Assembly (NCBI RefSeq): GCF_041296265.1
Contig: NC_091710.1
Location: 51,155,622 to 51,219,621 of the forward strand
Direction of reading: 5' to 3'
Length of the DNA: 64,000 bases
DNA from: Equus caballus
Lineage: Eukaryota; Chordata; Mammalia; Perissodactyla; Equidae
Positions within the stretch are counted from its first letter, which is position 1. The number at the start of each line of letters is the position of its first letter. Shown here one piece after another: positions 1-11,385 of this stretch. The position numbers were made by a program, and so were the translations under genes. The notes beneath the pieces were generated by a model, which was not told the origin of the DNA, made no database searches, and was given only the letters and a program-made list of their open reading frames with translations.

Positions 1-1365
1 GAGGACTTTGAAAGGTCATAAAAGAAACCTGAAAAAGCTCCAATGGCCAAATTTGAAACAATTTCATCAGAAAGCCAAAGTATTGAATTATAAACCAAAG
101 ATAAAATAAACATCCATGAATCCATATTGACATAAATCTATAACTGAATAAATAGAGAAGAGATAACTCTTCATTACTGAATAGTTTCAATTGGTAAATG
201 CAGAAGTGATGAGGAACTAGAAAAACCAACAGTAGAACAACACACTAATAAATGCAGGCAAGATCCACCATTAGCGGGTAAAAGTTTAAGCAGAAACAGG
301 ATACTTGCATAATCTCAAAATATCTCCAAATTATTTAGTAATGTCAAAGAGAAATCATAGCTTTGCAGAGAATCCTAGCAGATACCACCTTACTCAAGAA
401 AGCAGTCATTTTGTGAAAGTATTTTGCTAAGATGCAAAAAAGTAGAAGAGTGCTCAGAAATCTTGGCAGTAGCCAACACGATACCCAAAAGGACACAAGA
501 GCCAACTGAAAGAGCTTCCACTGGCCAAAGCTGAAATAATTTGAGCAAGAAAAACAAATAACGTAGTATTGGATTATTCCTCAAAGTATAAAATAAATAT
601 CCATAAGACCATACTGATATGAATAAAGGATCCAACAAATAAATGGGAAAGAAGAGACAAATCTCCCATATAGAAAAATTCCGAGTAATTTACGTAGATA
701 CTCCCCCTTCAAGAAGGTGGAGTTTAACTCTGCACCACTAAGTGTGGCCTATGCATGTGACTTCCTTCCAAAAAGTACAGCACGGAAAGAGGAGAGGAGC
801 TTTTAGAGTGGAGAAATACCACCTTTGCTAGAGCATCAAGGTTAACACTTTTAGTAAAAAGTCGTGTTGACAGTATATACTCTTGATTTGATGTGTTGAG
901 ACTGGCCCTACATCTATTTCCCTCCCAAACACTTATAACTCCAGTCTAATAGTGAGAAAAACATCAGGCAATCCCAAATCAAGGGATCTTCTACAAAATA
1001 TCTCAAACGTACTCCTCAAAACTGTCAAGGCCATCAAAAACAAGGAAAGTCTGAGAAATCATCACAGCCTAGAGACCAAGGAAACATGATGACTAAACAT
1101 AATGTGGTATCCTTGATGGGAACTTGGAGCAGAAAAGAGATATTAGGGAAAACTAATGAAATCCAAATAAAGTATGGCATTTAGTTAAAAATAATAGACC
1201 AGTATTGGTTCATTAGTTGTGACAAATATATAGTGGTAGCATAAAATGTTACTGATAGGGGAAACTGGGTGCAGGGTATATGGAAACTTTCTATACTTTC
1301 ACTTTTCTGTAAATGAACAACTATTCTAAAATTTAAAAGTTTATTTGAATATTACAAAAAGTGGA
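1..1365 (+). mobile_element. L1M-type LINE fragment (3' end and 3' UTR)
   Basis: A-rich plus-strand sequence. The stretch from about 1060 to 1360 has the usual order of an old L1 3' UTR: an 'aaacatgatgactaaa' segment, then a 'gggtgcagggtatatgg' segment, then the 'tctgtaaat' tail and A-rich end. The segment 1-200 is recognisably similar to 485-670 (both carry 'ggccaaa', 'aaataaacatcca' or 'aaataaatatcca', and a 'catattgac'/'catactgat' block), so the element has an internal duplication. It has no coding capacity. The family was assigned from memory of L1M 3' ends and the subfamily is not resolved. Confidence 0.55.
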
Positions 1366-3085
1366 TGCATTTGTGGAGCCTGATTCAGCACAGGAGATAA
1401 CACTAACCCAAGTGCCTGCAAAAATGAAAGCAGGTCAATATGAGCCAAGCCAGGATGGGCTCAGAACCCCAGGAAGACTCAGGAATCTGAGGCAGCAAAT
1501 ACTTGCAAGTGTGCAGGCAGGATGGGGCTGAAAGCATGTGGAAATAGCTGAAAGTCTGAACAGACATGTTGACCTTTACAGCCTCTTCCCCAGCTTGTCT
1601 ATCCCCTCTCCCCACCTCAGCTGAAGGTGGAGAGCTTACTTTTTGGAAAGGCTAAACGAGAAAGCTGTGGATTTGGAATTCTGGGCAGATCTAAGGTGTC
1701 AATGAGAGTCTGAGCTGAAAACAGGTGAGTTAAGTGAAAATCCATAAAGTCAAATATGAAATCACCAGCCTCCTCCCTCCACTCAGCCCTCAGGACCCTG
1801 GCGGCCAGTCTTTTTCTCCACAAGCAGGACAGAGTCAGAGAAACAGACAACTCCCCTGACTGCCATTACAGAAGGTCTTAACTCGTGTAACTGCAGTGTT
1901 TGTGTTTCTGAAAAATAGACCCAATATTTAATATGGTTGATTGCCGATTTATGACCCAAGTGAAATGCATAGCCTCCCCAGGTCTCCTGTGAAAAATGTA
2001 CTGCTTATCAAGAAAGAATGGGACTTGAAATTGGAATGGGGACATTTGTGTAAATTCTGATAAGTGTAAATACTTTGAATGCCCAGATCTTAGCATCTCT
2101 TGCTAATTGAAGCATCCTCCTCCCCAGTCTAAGGAGGTTAGTGTCTCTTTCCTGTAGACTCTATAGTGACCTCACCTGATGCAGTTGCCTTTAGGGGGAT
2201 GCTCATGTTTCGCCATGTCTCATTCTCAATGTCTCATTGCTTCTAGATCACGGCTAGGCAATAATCCACAAAAACTACAGAATGTCTGACTATGAAGATG
2301 TGCTATGTACATCAAAAGAATTGCAAATTGTTGCAAATATTGACACAAGAAATATGTTTTTGAATGCATCTTAAGAATGTTAGAATGGGAAGGAAACAAT
2401 AGAGCATTGGGTCAGGCCAAATATAGGGATATATGTACAGTAACCCATGATTCTGGTTCAAATAATTTAGCTCGGGCTGCCAGGAGTGGCTTGAAGAGAA
2501 GCTTGGTTGACTTAAAAATGAATTTAGTGGCACTAAATGAAGTTGGGGTGTCAATATCCAAAGTATACCTTGGAAGAAGGAATCCAAAGACATAGGAAGG
2601 AATGCCAGAATTGGTTTATTATATGTGACCAGAGAGCTATGCTCTGACTGTGACATTTTATGGGGCTCAGAGGACTCCTCCTTCACCACAGCATTAAGAA
2701 ATTCATTAGTGAAAAGAGCACCAAAAGTGTGAAAAGTTCTATAGTCCCTGTTCTCCATAATCTGGAGACAATGGGGAAAGATTGCACTGTGCAAAGAAAC
2801 TCACCGATGTCACTGAAGTTAGCCTGTCGGAAGCCAAATGGCAATAGTTAATGGCCTAGATTCAAGATAGATATGATTATTGTAACAGATGTTGGAGTTA
2901 GAGTGGTAATCAGAGTGGTTTTAACCCCAGAGATCTTCAGCAATTTCGAGTTGATTGTGGTGTTGCCAGAAAGTAAATAGAAGAGCTGATTGCCAGAATA
3001 GCTGCAGATGAAGCTACCACAGGTTACATCTCAACCTGCTGGCTTGCTCGGCATCTCCAACTTAGTTCTTCAAATTAGTTCTCTC
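1366..3085. other. Intergenic, nothing recognised
   Basis: No gene was recognised here. A 160-codon minus-strand open frame (2312-2794) is the longest in the window. Its translation has no signal peptide, no domain I know and no splice context, and a shorter plus-strand frame overlaps it. It is most likely chance or an unrecognised old repeat. Confidence 0.5.
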
Positions 3086-3089
3086 TCGT

Positions 3090-3880
3090 CTCAGAGATTA
3101 CTCCTCGGTCTCTGCTGGATTCCTGGCCTGTGGGGCTTCAACTATCACCCATATGAGTCCTAATGTCTCAGGAATGACTCTCTCCTTTGTTATCTCTCCT
3201 TTAAACTCTAGACAGGGACTCTACTTCGCACTTCCCACCTCCAATTACCAAATCCTCATGCCTCTACTCCCTAAGTTATTTTTCAAGTAACTAGCCTCCA
3301 CTCTATGTCTTTGGAAATGTCTTAACTCACACCTTTTAACCCCAAACATTCACACTTCAGTTATTGCATAATATCCTAACTGGCCTTTGTGTCTCCAGTC
3401 TCTCCATCTTCTAATCCCTCCTCCATGCTTCCATTTAAAATTCTTCGATATTTCCCTGAAGGTTAAAAGAAATTTAAAAAGGTGAAATTTCTTTAGAGGC
3501 TAAATTCCTCTAGCAATGCGCCATACTTCATCTAGTTTCATCTTTTATCACATCTTGGTTCTCAAACTACCCCCTAACATGATGGTAGGCACATTTCTGG
3601 CATAGTGCCCTTGCGTATTTTGTTCTCTTCACGTTGAAACACATTTATTAAACTTCTCCTTCAATTTTCCCTGGCTAATTCTTATTTTTTTTTTTTTACA
3701 ACTCAGCTCATATCTGGCCCTCACTGAGAAGACATCCTTGATCCGCCCAACTTGGATAAGATTTCCATGGCTGTGAGTTTCTTTAGCAGGAGAAACTTGA
3801 ATCCATATCCCCAGCCACCAGTACAGGATGTAGTGCAGAGAAGGTGCTCAATAGGTATTGAAGACATAAATGATTCAAAG
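3090..3880 (+). mobile_element. L2 LINE fragment (3' end)
   Basis: The sequence contains blocks in the order seen at L2 3' ends: a 'ttattgcataatatcctaac' block near 3360, 'tctggccctcactgagaaga' near 3712, and 'gtgctcaataggtattgaag' near 3845, which is the L2 terminal 'gctcaataaatatttgttga' in diverged form. It is heavily diverged. It ends about 75 bp beyond the stop of the minus-strand beta-defensin exon and may contribute its 3' flank. Confidence 0.5.
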
Positions 3881-3915
3881 AAACAAAATGATACCAGGAG
3901 GTCTCATCCTTCCAA

Positions 3916-3921
3916 TTTAAT
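3916..3921 (-). terminator. Possible polyadenylation signal (ATTAAA)
   Basis: On the minus strand ATTAAA lies about 35 nt past the stop of the beta-defensin-like gene. It is a common variant signal, but it is short, in AT-rich sequence, and unproven. Confidence 0.35.
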
Positions 3922-3955
3922 TCAGGGAAGAGACATTAAACATAGATTCTTCAGT

Positions 3956-6836
3956 TCACTTCGTTCTTACACAACAGAAACTCCTCCCAGGGCACATCCC
4001 TGGCATACGAATAATGCAATTTCTTTTCCTCCTCAGGCAGACACTGATGTGTGAGTCACAGAAATGATGCATTGGACCGTATCCATAACCTGTAGAAAGG
4101 ACAAAAACTATTTGTTTTGGGAAGAGAGGCTCAAGCTTCATACAAGGGAAGGAATGATTCGGTCCAACCAGGCATCCCCACACTGTATTGCTCATGAAAG
4201 TGTTCTGTCTTACGCACCTCCTTTTCCCCACCTCGTCCCTCCTACTTGCTTGTTAAACAGGAGGACAATGCTGGTCTTCAAGAGCTTGTTATGAACAGAA
4301 ATTTTTGTGCAGTAATTTGGAGGATGGGATAAGAGACTTCAAATACTCCTCTTGGGTTGACATATCACAGAGCTGGCAAGTGTGACATCAGATATCTGCT
4401 ATTGTGGAACTGTCAACTGATGTCCTTTGGAAGCAACAGATTCAACTTTTGTATTTTCATCTTCCTGGAACAGGGTACTACTGAAAACAATATGATACCC
4501 CAGCCCCTAGCCTAGGGAAGGAGGGTCTACATACATATTTACTCAGTTATGCAAACATACACACACTATACGCCAAAACCATTAGAGGGATGCCAGCAAC
4601 CCTCTGAAGTTCACCCACAATTTCCAGGTTTAGAACCCCTGCCTTCAGAGTGTATCAGATACATCCTAAAAATAAGATTCACAATCTACAATTCAAGTCC
4701 CTAAAGGAAAGGACCCTGAATAATCAGGGAAATCAGCTGAGGTGAGAGAAGTTCCTAAAAGAGAAAAAAATATCCACCTGACTCTAAGCCAGGCCTGAAA
4801 AAACCTGCTCCTTTTGCTTCTTTGAGGGTGGAGGAGAGAAAGCCTACACTCAGCCCCAAGAAGGAAGGGTCTCTGTGGTCCCTCTAGTCCAAACTGTTTA
4901 CTGTTAGTCATTAGCAGAAGTCATCAACTTTGGAACCCAGGCTGTAGAGGTCACCAGGGTTGGCTCTCATTGGCCTCAGTGCCCACCCCTTGTGGAATCA
5001 GTGCCAGGGATGGAGAAGGCTCACACTCCCCCATGTCACCCCACTCATGGACCTCAGCTCTGCTTCCACTTTGTTCTGTCTGCCCCATTCTACCGGCATG
5101 CTGCAAGGGAGATGCTTAGAACTGGGCTTTTAGCAGACAGCTTTACAAACTTGCTCATCATGAGCTCTTGTATCCCCATCTTCAAGCAAAATGGTTGTAG
5201 CTACCATGAAAAGGCCACCCATGCCCATCCTGTGCTTCATAGCAGCTATGACCAAGGAACTCTGACATCTGGGCCACCTATACCTGGGAAGCACTAACAT
5301 CTCTTTACCCTAGTATTGTAACCAAGAGTCTCATTGTGGAGGAGTCCTGCATATTGTCTCCTTATAATTCCCTCACAGCCCACCATAACCTACTCTTCTC
5401 TTCTCTTTGAGTGAAATTTAGCCCAGTGAAGAAACAGACTTGGCTCACTATTCTGAGTAATGCAATAGAATCAGTCATCATGCCCAGTGGGTCACAGTAA
5501 ACAGACTCTTATTAATCCAAAGCAGAAAGAAGGAGAACAGTGCTGGGGGACACTGCTGCATCCAGCTCTTGTCCCCTCAGCTCATTATCTATCAATTTTG
5601 TGAATTGATGCTCTGGAAGGCACAGGTCCCCTCAGCAGTGAGGCATAGGAATGGCATATTTGATTAGATGAATTTATTTATTTTAAGATAGACTATTGGA
5701 AGAGGAAAAAAGTGAGGGGGAGACGGAGGACTAAGGTGGGTGAGTACAAAGCACAACATGGCAGTAGAAGAGATTGCTGACTTTCTGCAGGAAGCAAGGT
5801 TCAAACTCTCAGCGTCCTGTCAGATCACATGGTGCTCACCCACACAAGGCACTTTTCTCCCCCCAGATCCATGCAGCTGTAGTACTCTATAAAGCCCTCC
5901 AAGCTGTTCTGTGACAATCAGCACTTCTATGATGCAGGGAATGAACAGGGAGGAAGTCAGTCTCCTGCCTCCCTCTGTCTCCCTATCCCTGCCACCCCCT
6001 GCTCAAGTTAGGGAGCAGAGTAAACCTCTAAGTTTCCTCCAAAATGCCATGGTTCTAAATATGTGAATTTCCTTCTTCTAAAAAACCTCTAAGCTGCTTC
6101 TTTCCTTGCTCTTAGAGCCAGTCATTAAAAACGACGACTCTAGAATTAGGCTAATGGTAAACTTTAGAAACTGCATCAGCCCACACACACATGCCACATA
6201 CATCTTTCTTAAGCAATAAGAGGGGACCGGTCCCGTGGCCGAGTGGTTAAGTTCGCACGCTCCGCTTCGGCAGCCCAGGGTTCAGATCCTGGGTGCAGAC
6301 ATGGTACCGCTCATTAGGCCACGTTGAGGCAGCGTCCCACATGCCACGACTAGAAGGACCCACAATTGAAATATACAACTGTGTATATTTGTGGGGGGGA
6401 TTTGGGGAGAAAAAAGCAGGAAAAAAAAAGTAGATTGGCAACAGTTGTTAGCTGAGGTGCCAATGTTTGAAGAAAAAAAAAAAAAGAAAGAAGAGGATCT
6501 TTGCAAGGGTGTCATTAGATTGGCCAGGGAAGCCTGCCATATTTTTGTCCCATTTTTTCCCTCTCTGGTTTCAGTGTTTCTTCTCAGTGCCTCACGTGCA
6601 GACAGCCTGAAGATGCAAACCCAGTGAAGCACTTCAGAAATGTCCCTTTTCTCATGGTTCCCATTTTAGTATCCCTACACTGATTCTGGGTAACCAAGGC
6701 TATCCTTCTGAAAGTGGAACAGGTTGGAGAAAAGAAATGAGATTCAGACATGGAAGGGAGATGCCAAAGGGGGCTTACCTGGCATTACTTGAGAGAGAAA
6801 GAGGACAACAAAGATGAGAAGGTAAAATAAATTCAT
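3956..6836 (-). CDS. Beta-defensin-like gene, two exons, 63 residues
   Basis: Predicted secreted cationic antimicrobial peptide of the beta-defensin fold. Exon 1 (6836 down to 6779) begins with ATG and encodes a hydrophobic leader, MNLFYLLIFVVLFLSQVMP. It ends CCAG|GTAAGC, a strong donor, after one base of a codon (phase 1, typical for beta-defensins). Exon 2 (4089 down to 3956) follows a pyrimidine-rich TTTCTACAG acceptor and continues in frame. Its cysteines are C-X6-C-X6-C-X7-C-X5-CC, ending CCVRTK then stop. There are many Arg/Lys and a Tyr/Gly/His-rich start (YGYGPMHHF). The usual family spacing is C-X6-C-X3-5-C-X9-10-C-X5-6-CC. Here the second-to-fourth cysteine span is still 14 residues, but the third cysteine lies 2 positions late. 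The intron is 2689 bp and holds an ERE SINE. No frame or splice defect is visible. I do not recognise which named DEFB it is. Beta-defensins next to the alpha-defensin cluster are expected from human synteny (DEFB1 beside DEFA6). Expression is unproven. Confidence 0.83.
4300..6220. other. Intron of the first beta-defensin-like gene
   Basis: Lies wholly inside the 2.7-kb intron. I see no further exon, RNA gene or named repeat here. Open frames up to about 100 codons show no homology that I recognise. Confidence 0.6.
6222..6494 (+). mobile_element. ERE SINE (equine repetitive element), near full length
   Basis: Begins with the tRNA-derived head (ccgtggccgagtggttaag, then 'gggttcagatcctgggtgca' as A and B box regions). 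It continues through 'aggcagcgtcccacatgcca' and 'agattggcaacagttgttag' and ends in an A-rich tail. This SINE family is specific to horses and relatives and is the best organism marker in the first 30 kb. It lies in the intron of the minus-strand beta-defensin-like gene, in antisense orientation to it. Confidence 0.93.
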
Positions 6837-8795
6837 GGTGCCAATTCAGCAGACACTTCTTTTGAAGCTACTGGGAAGGAGAAAACAAATGGCACTATAA
6901 TGTGGTTGAATAAAAATTAGTTTAAGACTTCCTCTTTTATGTGTCTGATCAGGGTGATTAAATGCAAAAGAGAATGTCCAGTTGCAATCAGAGTACTAAC
7001 TGCATTATATACTGGACAATGAACACCCATGAAATCAACAAGAATGATGATTAACAATGCACAATGCAAATGACTAGAATTGATGAAGGACTTGCTTTAT
7101 GAAAACTTATGAATAGTTTGTATGACTCTTTTTTCCATTTATTCTCATAAAACTAGTATAATCTGCTATTTCAACTCCGGGTACAAATACAGTCACAATG
7201 TAATCTTCTATTTTTCCGATAATCACTCTAGTACTTAGTAGAATGGAACTTAGTAGAATGGACACCATCACTTACCTTTTGTGACTCACCTCCCAAGGCT
7301 CTATTCTCCCTGAAGAGGCTGTCTTTCAGATCTCCAGACACATCTGGAATCTATTCTATACTCAGCTGCGTTGTGTCACCAGGCCATGTGTTCTTACTGA
7401 GGCCTGGTCCCCCCGAGTCAGACCAATGAAATGTGTCTACTGTTCCAGCAACAACTCTGCTGATTCAGGTCCTTGTCCAGGCCACGGCCATGTCTCATGA
7501 CTGATGGAGCCTCGTGTTCTCGGCTGTCGTACTGCCCAGCACAGCGTAGTTCCAGGGTAAGTGAAAGCTGAGGGGCTTTCCTCCTTTGCCAAAGCCTGAA
7601 GAAAAACTAGTTCTCTTCCCAGATCAGGCCCTTGTCTTGAGGCAGAGGCTTCAGAGCAGCCTACTCCTTGATTTTTCTTAACCTGTTGTTTCTCTCCTCT
7701 GTCGCTGGGGTTTGGCCGGCCTACCCTAACTTAGAATCCCAGGGAGCTGGGGGTGAGATTTCCATTTTTTCTCACCCAGAAAATCTTGAGCTCCTTATAA
7801 AAAGTGATCTTCCTCATTCTAAAAGAATCATTGTTTATAACAAATGTCTGCAGAAGCGGCTGACTCGAGCATTTTCCCCTCTTATGGTTGATTGCTTGTC
7901 TTACATTTATACAATTAATTAGAAGCAAACAAGAAGAGCATATCGAAGGTGGTTATTGTGCCCTTCCTACAATCAGGCGCAAATTAGCCTTAGTTTACAC
8001 AGCCCCTCGTGTTATCCCTAACCACACACATGAAGAAAACAGGATGAGAGATATTCAGCAAGGTGATAAGGTTTGTACCTGGTGAAATCAGAATTAGTCA
8101 GGAATCGGGCTCCAGATCCTGAGCTCTTTACTACTGCAGGATATTCTCCTAATCTCTTTACATAAAGATTGGCTATTAGAACCAAGTGAAAATTATTATA
8201 CATTCAAAAAGAGTGATAAGTTGGCTGATAACTTTCCATAGACTAGTGATAATTTAGAAATTAGGATTTAAAAGTAAAGATTTTTATGATGTTAACTAGC
8301 TGATTTAAAAGTTCACTGTTTAGCGAAAATGTGCAAGAATAAACAAGATTATTTTTACAAACAGCAGCATGATGACTTTCACTGTCAGTAGGATTTATAA
8401 CATTGCTGGGCTGGAAATATATGGCACTGGGCCAGGAGTAAAAAGAGGCAAAACAGAGAAGCCACAAACAGACCATGTAGATCCTGACATTTAGTTTATG
8501 ATAAAGGTGGCCTCTACATGAACACAGAGGGAGGAGAGTGGACTATTTTTCTAATGAATTTTGCAGAGTTATTGACTATCCACTTGGAGAAAAACTATTC
8601 TGTATTCTAAGAGGGAGCATGAAAATGGATTATAATGTTTGTTCTACCTAATTTTTAGATTCTGAATGATTTACAAAGAGCGTGTGCATTATTTCTATAA
8701 ATTAAAAATTAAATGACAATATTTATTATTAAAATTAATAAAATGTCAGAAGGATTAAATATATTAGACTTTTTAGTGTAAAATATTATACATAC
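6837..8795. other. 5' flank of the first beta-defensin-like gene
   Basis: Upstream of the minus-strand gene. Exon 1 continues upstream into a short leader. No clear TATA box could be placed and no repeat was recognised. A hydrophobic open frame near 7668 on the plus strand lacks an ATG and a plausible donor and is not called. Confidence 0.45.
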
Positions 8796-9143
8796 CTCTA
8801 TAGACTGAATGTTTATGTTCCCTGAAATTCATATGTTGAAGCCTATTCCCAGTGTGATGGTGTTAGGAAGTGATTAGGCCATGAGGGCAGAGCCTTCCTG
8901 AATGGGATTAATGGCCTTATGAAAGTGATCCCAGGAGGCTCCCTTATCCCTCCCATCATGTGAGGGCACAGCAAAAAGACAAACATAAGTGAACCAGAAA
9001 GAAGGTTCTCACCAGACACCAAATCTGCCAGCACCTTGATCTTGGACTTCCAGCCTCCAGAATTGTTAGAAATCAATATCTGCTGTTCATAAGCCCCCCA
9101 ATCTATGGTATTCTGTTATATCAGCCCAAATGGACTAAGACAT
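8796..9143 (+). mobile_element. MLT1A-like solo LTR (ERVL-MaLR fossil)
   Basis: Near-complete LTR matching remembered MLT1A landmarks in order: 'ctatagactgaatgtttatg' at the start, 'attcatatgttgaagccta', 'tgatggtgttaggaagtgat', 'atgtgagggcacagcaaaaa', 'cttggacttccagcctccag', and an end in 'ggactaagaca'. It is a diverged mammalian fossil with no internal retroviral part next to it. The same family occurs reversed at 25.35 kb. Confidence 0.75.
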
Positions 9144-9249
9144 ATAACGAATACAAGATATGTAACATATGCATGATTGATACAAGTGTTTGAAATCTTA
9201 CCTGTGATAGTGAATTTGTAACACTTTTCCCGTAGCTGTACTAATTTTT

Positions 9250-9790
9250 GTTAAATACTTTGAGAGCATTTGTTAAGTGCATACAAATGTAAAATTATTC
9301 TCTTTCTGGTTATTTGAAATGCTTATCATTATATAGTAACCCTCTCTTTACCTAACATTTTTTTTTTGATTTGATGTCTATTTTCCCTGATAAAGAACAA
9401 AATTATACTAGCTATCCCTCGTTTGTGATGCTTCTAGTATCTAGTTCTATCCTTTACTTTTAAGCTTTATAAGTCCTCGAACTTTGATTTTCTTTTAAAT
9501 ATCATCTAGTTCGAATGAATTCTCTTATCCAATTTGATCACTTCTTTTAATTGCCAGGTTTTGTCTGCTAACATTTGTTGTAATTACTAATATATAGGGA
9601 CTTATTTCTAACACCGCACTTTTTTATTACTATTTGTTTCCTTTTTCTATGTTTCCTTAACACCTTTTGTGCCTTTGTTAATTGAGTCCTTGTTTTTTTT
9701 GTTTTCTGGTTCCATTTTTTCCCTCTAGGCTTGAAAGTTAAATACTAGATTTCTATTCTTTTAGAGGTAGTTGAAATTCTACAAGACAAA
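9250..9790 (-). mobile_element. Old L1 fragment, antisense
   Basis: T-rich sequence with the feel of reversed L1 ORF2: 'gatttgatgtctattttccc', 'tgtaattactaatatatagg', 'ttgctttttt'-type blocks. Diverged, with no open frame of note. The subfamily is not resolved. Confidence 0.5.
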
Positions 9791-9864
9791 CTTAACAAAA
9801 TCTAAAGTGAATACATTATCCTCTCTCCATAAATAGAAGGACCTTAAAACACTAATTCTGGTCA

Positions 9865-10240
9865 CTTCCTCTGATGTCATAGAAGCACAGAGAAGAACAG
9901 TGGTTGCCAGGTGTTGGGGGATGGAGAAAATGGGGAGATATTTATCTAAGGGTACCAAGTTTCAGTGATGCAAGATGAATAAGTCTGGGGATCTAATGTA
10001 CAGTATGATGACTGTACCTAACAATACTGTACTGTACACTTGAAACTTGCTGAGACTAAATCTTAAGTATTCTCTCCACATACATCCACACTCAAAGAGG
10101 TCATGAGGAGAGGTTATGAATATATTAGCTTGATTGTGATAATCATTTTACAATGTCTACATATATCAAAACATCAAGTCATATGCCTTAAATATATATG
10201 ATTTTTATTTGTTAAGTATACCTCAATAAACCTGAGGAAA
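9865..10240 (+). mobile_element. L1 3' UTR fragment
   Basis: Contains 'gtggttgccaggtgttgggg', 'aagtttcagtgatgcaagat', 'tgtactgtacacttgaaact' and a terminal 'cctcaataaacctgagg', all in the order of an old L1 3' UTR. It ends in an A-rich stretch. Confidence 0.65.
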
Positions 10241-10280
10241 AAACACGCTTTATGTCTCCCCACCTTTTAAAAAAAACAAT

Positions 10281-11115
10281 CATGGAGAATGTAAAATGCT
10301 ACCGCCATTCTGGAAATTGGTTTGGCAGTTTCTTGAAAAACTAAATCAACACTTATCATACTACCCAGCAACGACATGTCTGAGTATTTATTCCAGAGAA
10401 ACAGGAGCTCATATCCACACAAAAGGGTATAGCAGCTTTATTTGGAATAGCCCCAAACTGCAAACGACAACAATCCTCCAATAGATGAAGGGCTAAAGAA
10501 ACTTGTAGTCCATCTATACTACAGAATACTACTCAGCAACAAGAAGAAATGAACTGTTGGTACACACAATGGCTTGGATGGATCTCTAGAGCATATGCTG
10601 AATGAAAAAAATCTTGAAATGTCACATACTACATGATTCCATTTATACAGCATTCTAGAAATAACAAAATGATGGAGATGGAGAATAGATAAGTGGTTCT
10701 CAGAGGTTAGGGATAGTATGTTGGGAGAGTGAATGTGACTATGAAGGGATAGCACAAAGGAGGTCTTTGTGGTGATGGAATAGTTCTGTATGTTGATTGT
10801 GGTAGGGGTTACACAAATCTGTCCCTGTGATAAAATAACATAGAACCATACACACATCATATCTCTGTCAATGTCCTGGCTTTGCTATTGTGTTATAGTT
10901 ATGTAGGTTTCAGTCTGCCCCTGTGATGAAATAACTTAGAGCTATATATACACTCATCCACATGTTATACCAAGGTCATTTCCCTGATTTCAACATCGGG
11001 CTAGAGTTATATAGATGCGGAAATAACCACTGGGGAAAATGGGTGAGGGTAAACAGAACTGTTCTGTACTTTCTAACTTTCTGTGAACTGATCATTTTTT
11101 CAAGATAAAAAGGGG
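10281..11115 (+). mobile_element. L1M fragment: end of ORF2 plus 3' UTR
   Basis: Starts within ORF2 3' sequence ('tggaaattggtttggcagtt', 'ctacccagcaacgacatgtc', 'ggaatagccccaaactgcaa') and runs through a 3' UTR with 'ggttctcagaggttagggat' and a tail near 11040-11115 resembling 'ctgtactttctaactttctg'. It is diverged and non-coding. Confidence 0.65.
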
Positions 11116-11116
11116 G

Positions 11117-11385
11117 AAAATGGCTCACCCACTATGGAAAACAGTATGGAGTTTCCTCAAAACATTTAAAAGTAAGATTATCATATGATCCACTTCTGGG
11201 TATGTAGCCAAAAGAATTGACATCATGATCTTGAAGAGATATCTGCACTCCAATGTTCATTGCAGCATTATTCACAATAGCCAAGACGTGGAAGCAACCT
11301 AAGTGTCTAGCAACAGGTGAATGGATAAAAAAATGTAGTGTATGCATACAACAAATACAGAGACTGAAAGGATTTAAAAAGAGAG
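11117..11385 (+). mobile_element. L1 ORF2 3' fragment
   Basis: A second, separate L1 piece: 'tatggaaaacagtatggagt', 'ttctgggtatgtagccaaaa', 'gttcattgcagcattattca', 'aatggataaaaaaatgtagt'. It repeats the same part of ORF2 as the preceding element, so two insertions lie side by side. Confidence 0.7.

Noticed and set aside
2312-2794. Longest open frame (160 codons, minus strand)
   Set aside because: No signal peptide, domain, splice context or plausible promoter. An overlapping frame is open on the other strand, and the region is AT-rich.
7668-7720. Plus-strand IFLNLLFLSSVAG hydrophobic segment
   Set aside because: Begins at a non-ATG codon and has no acceptable splice donor. Probably chance.
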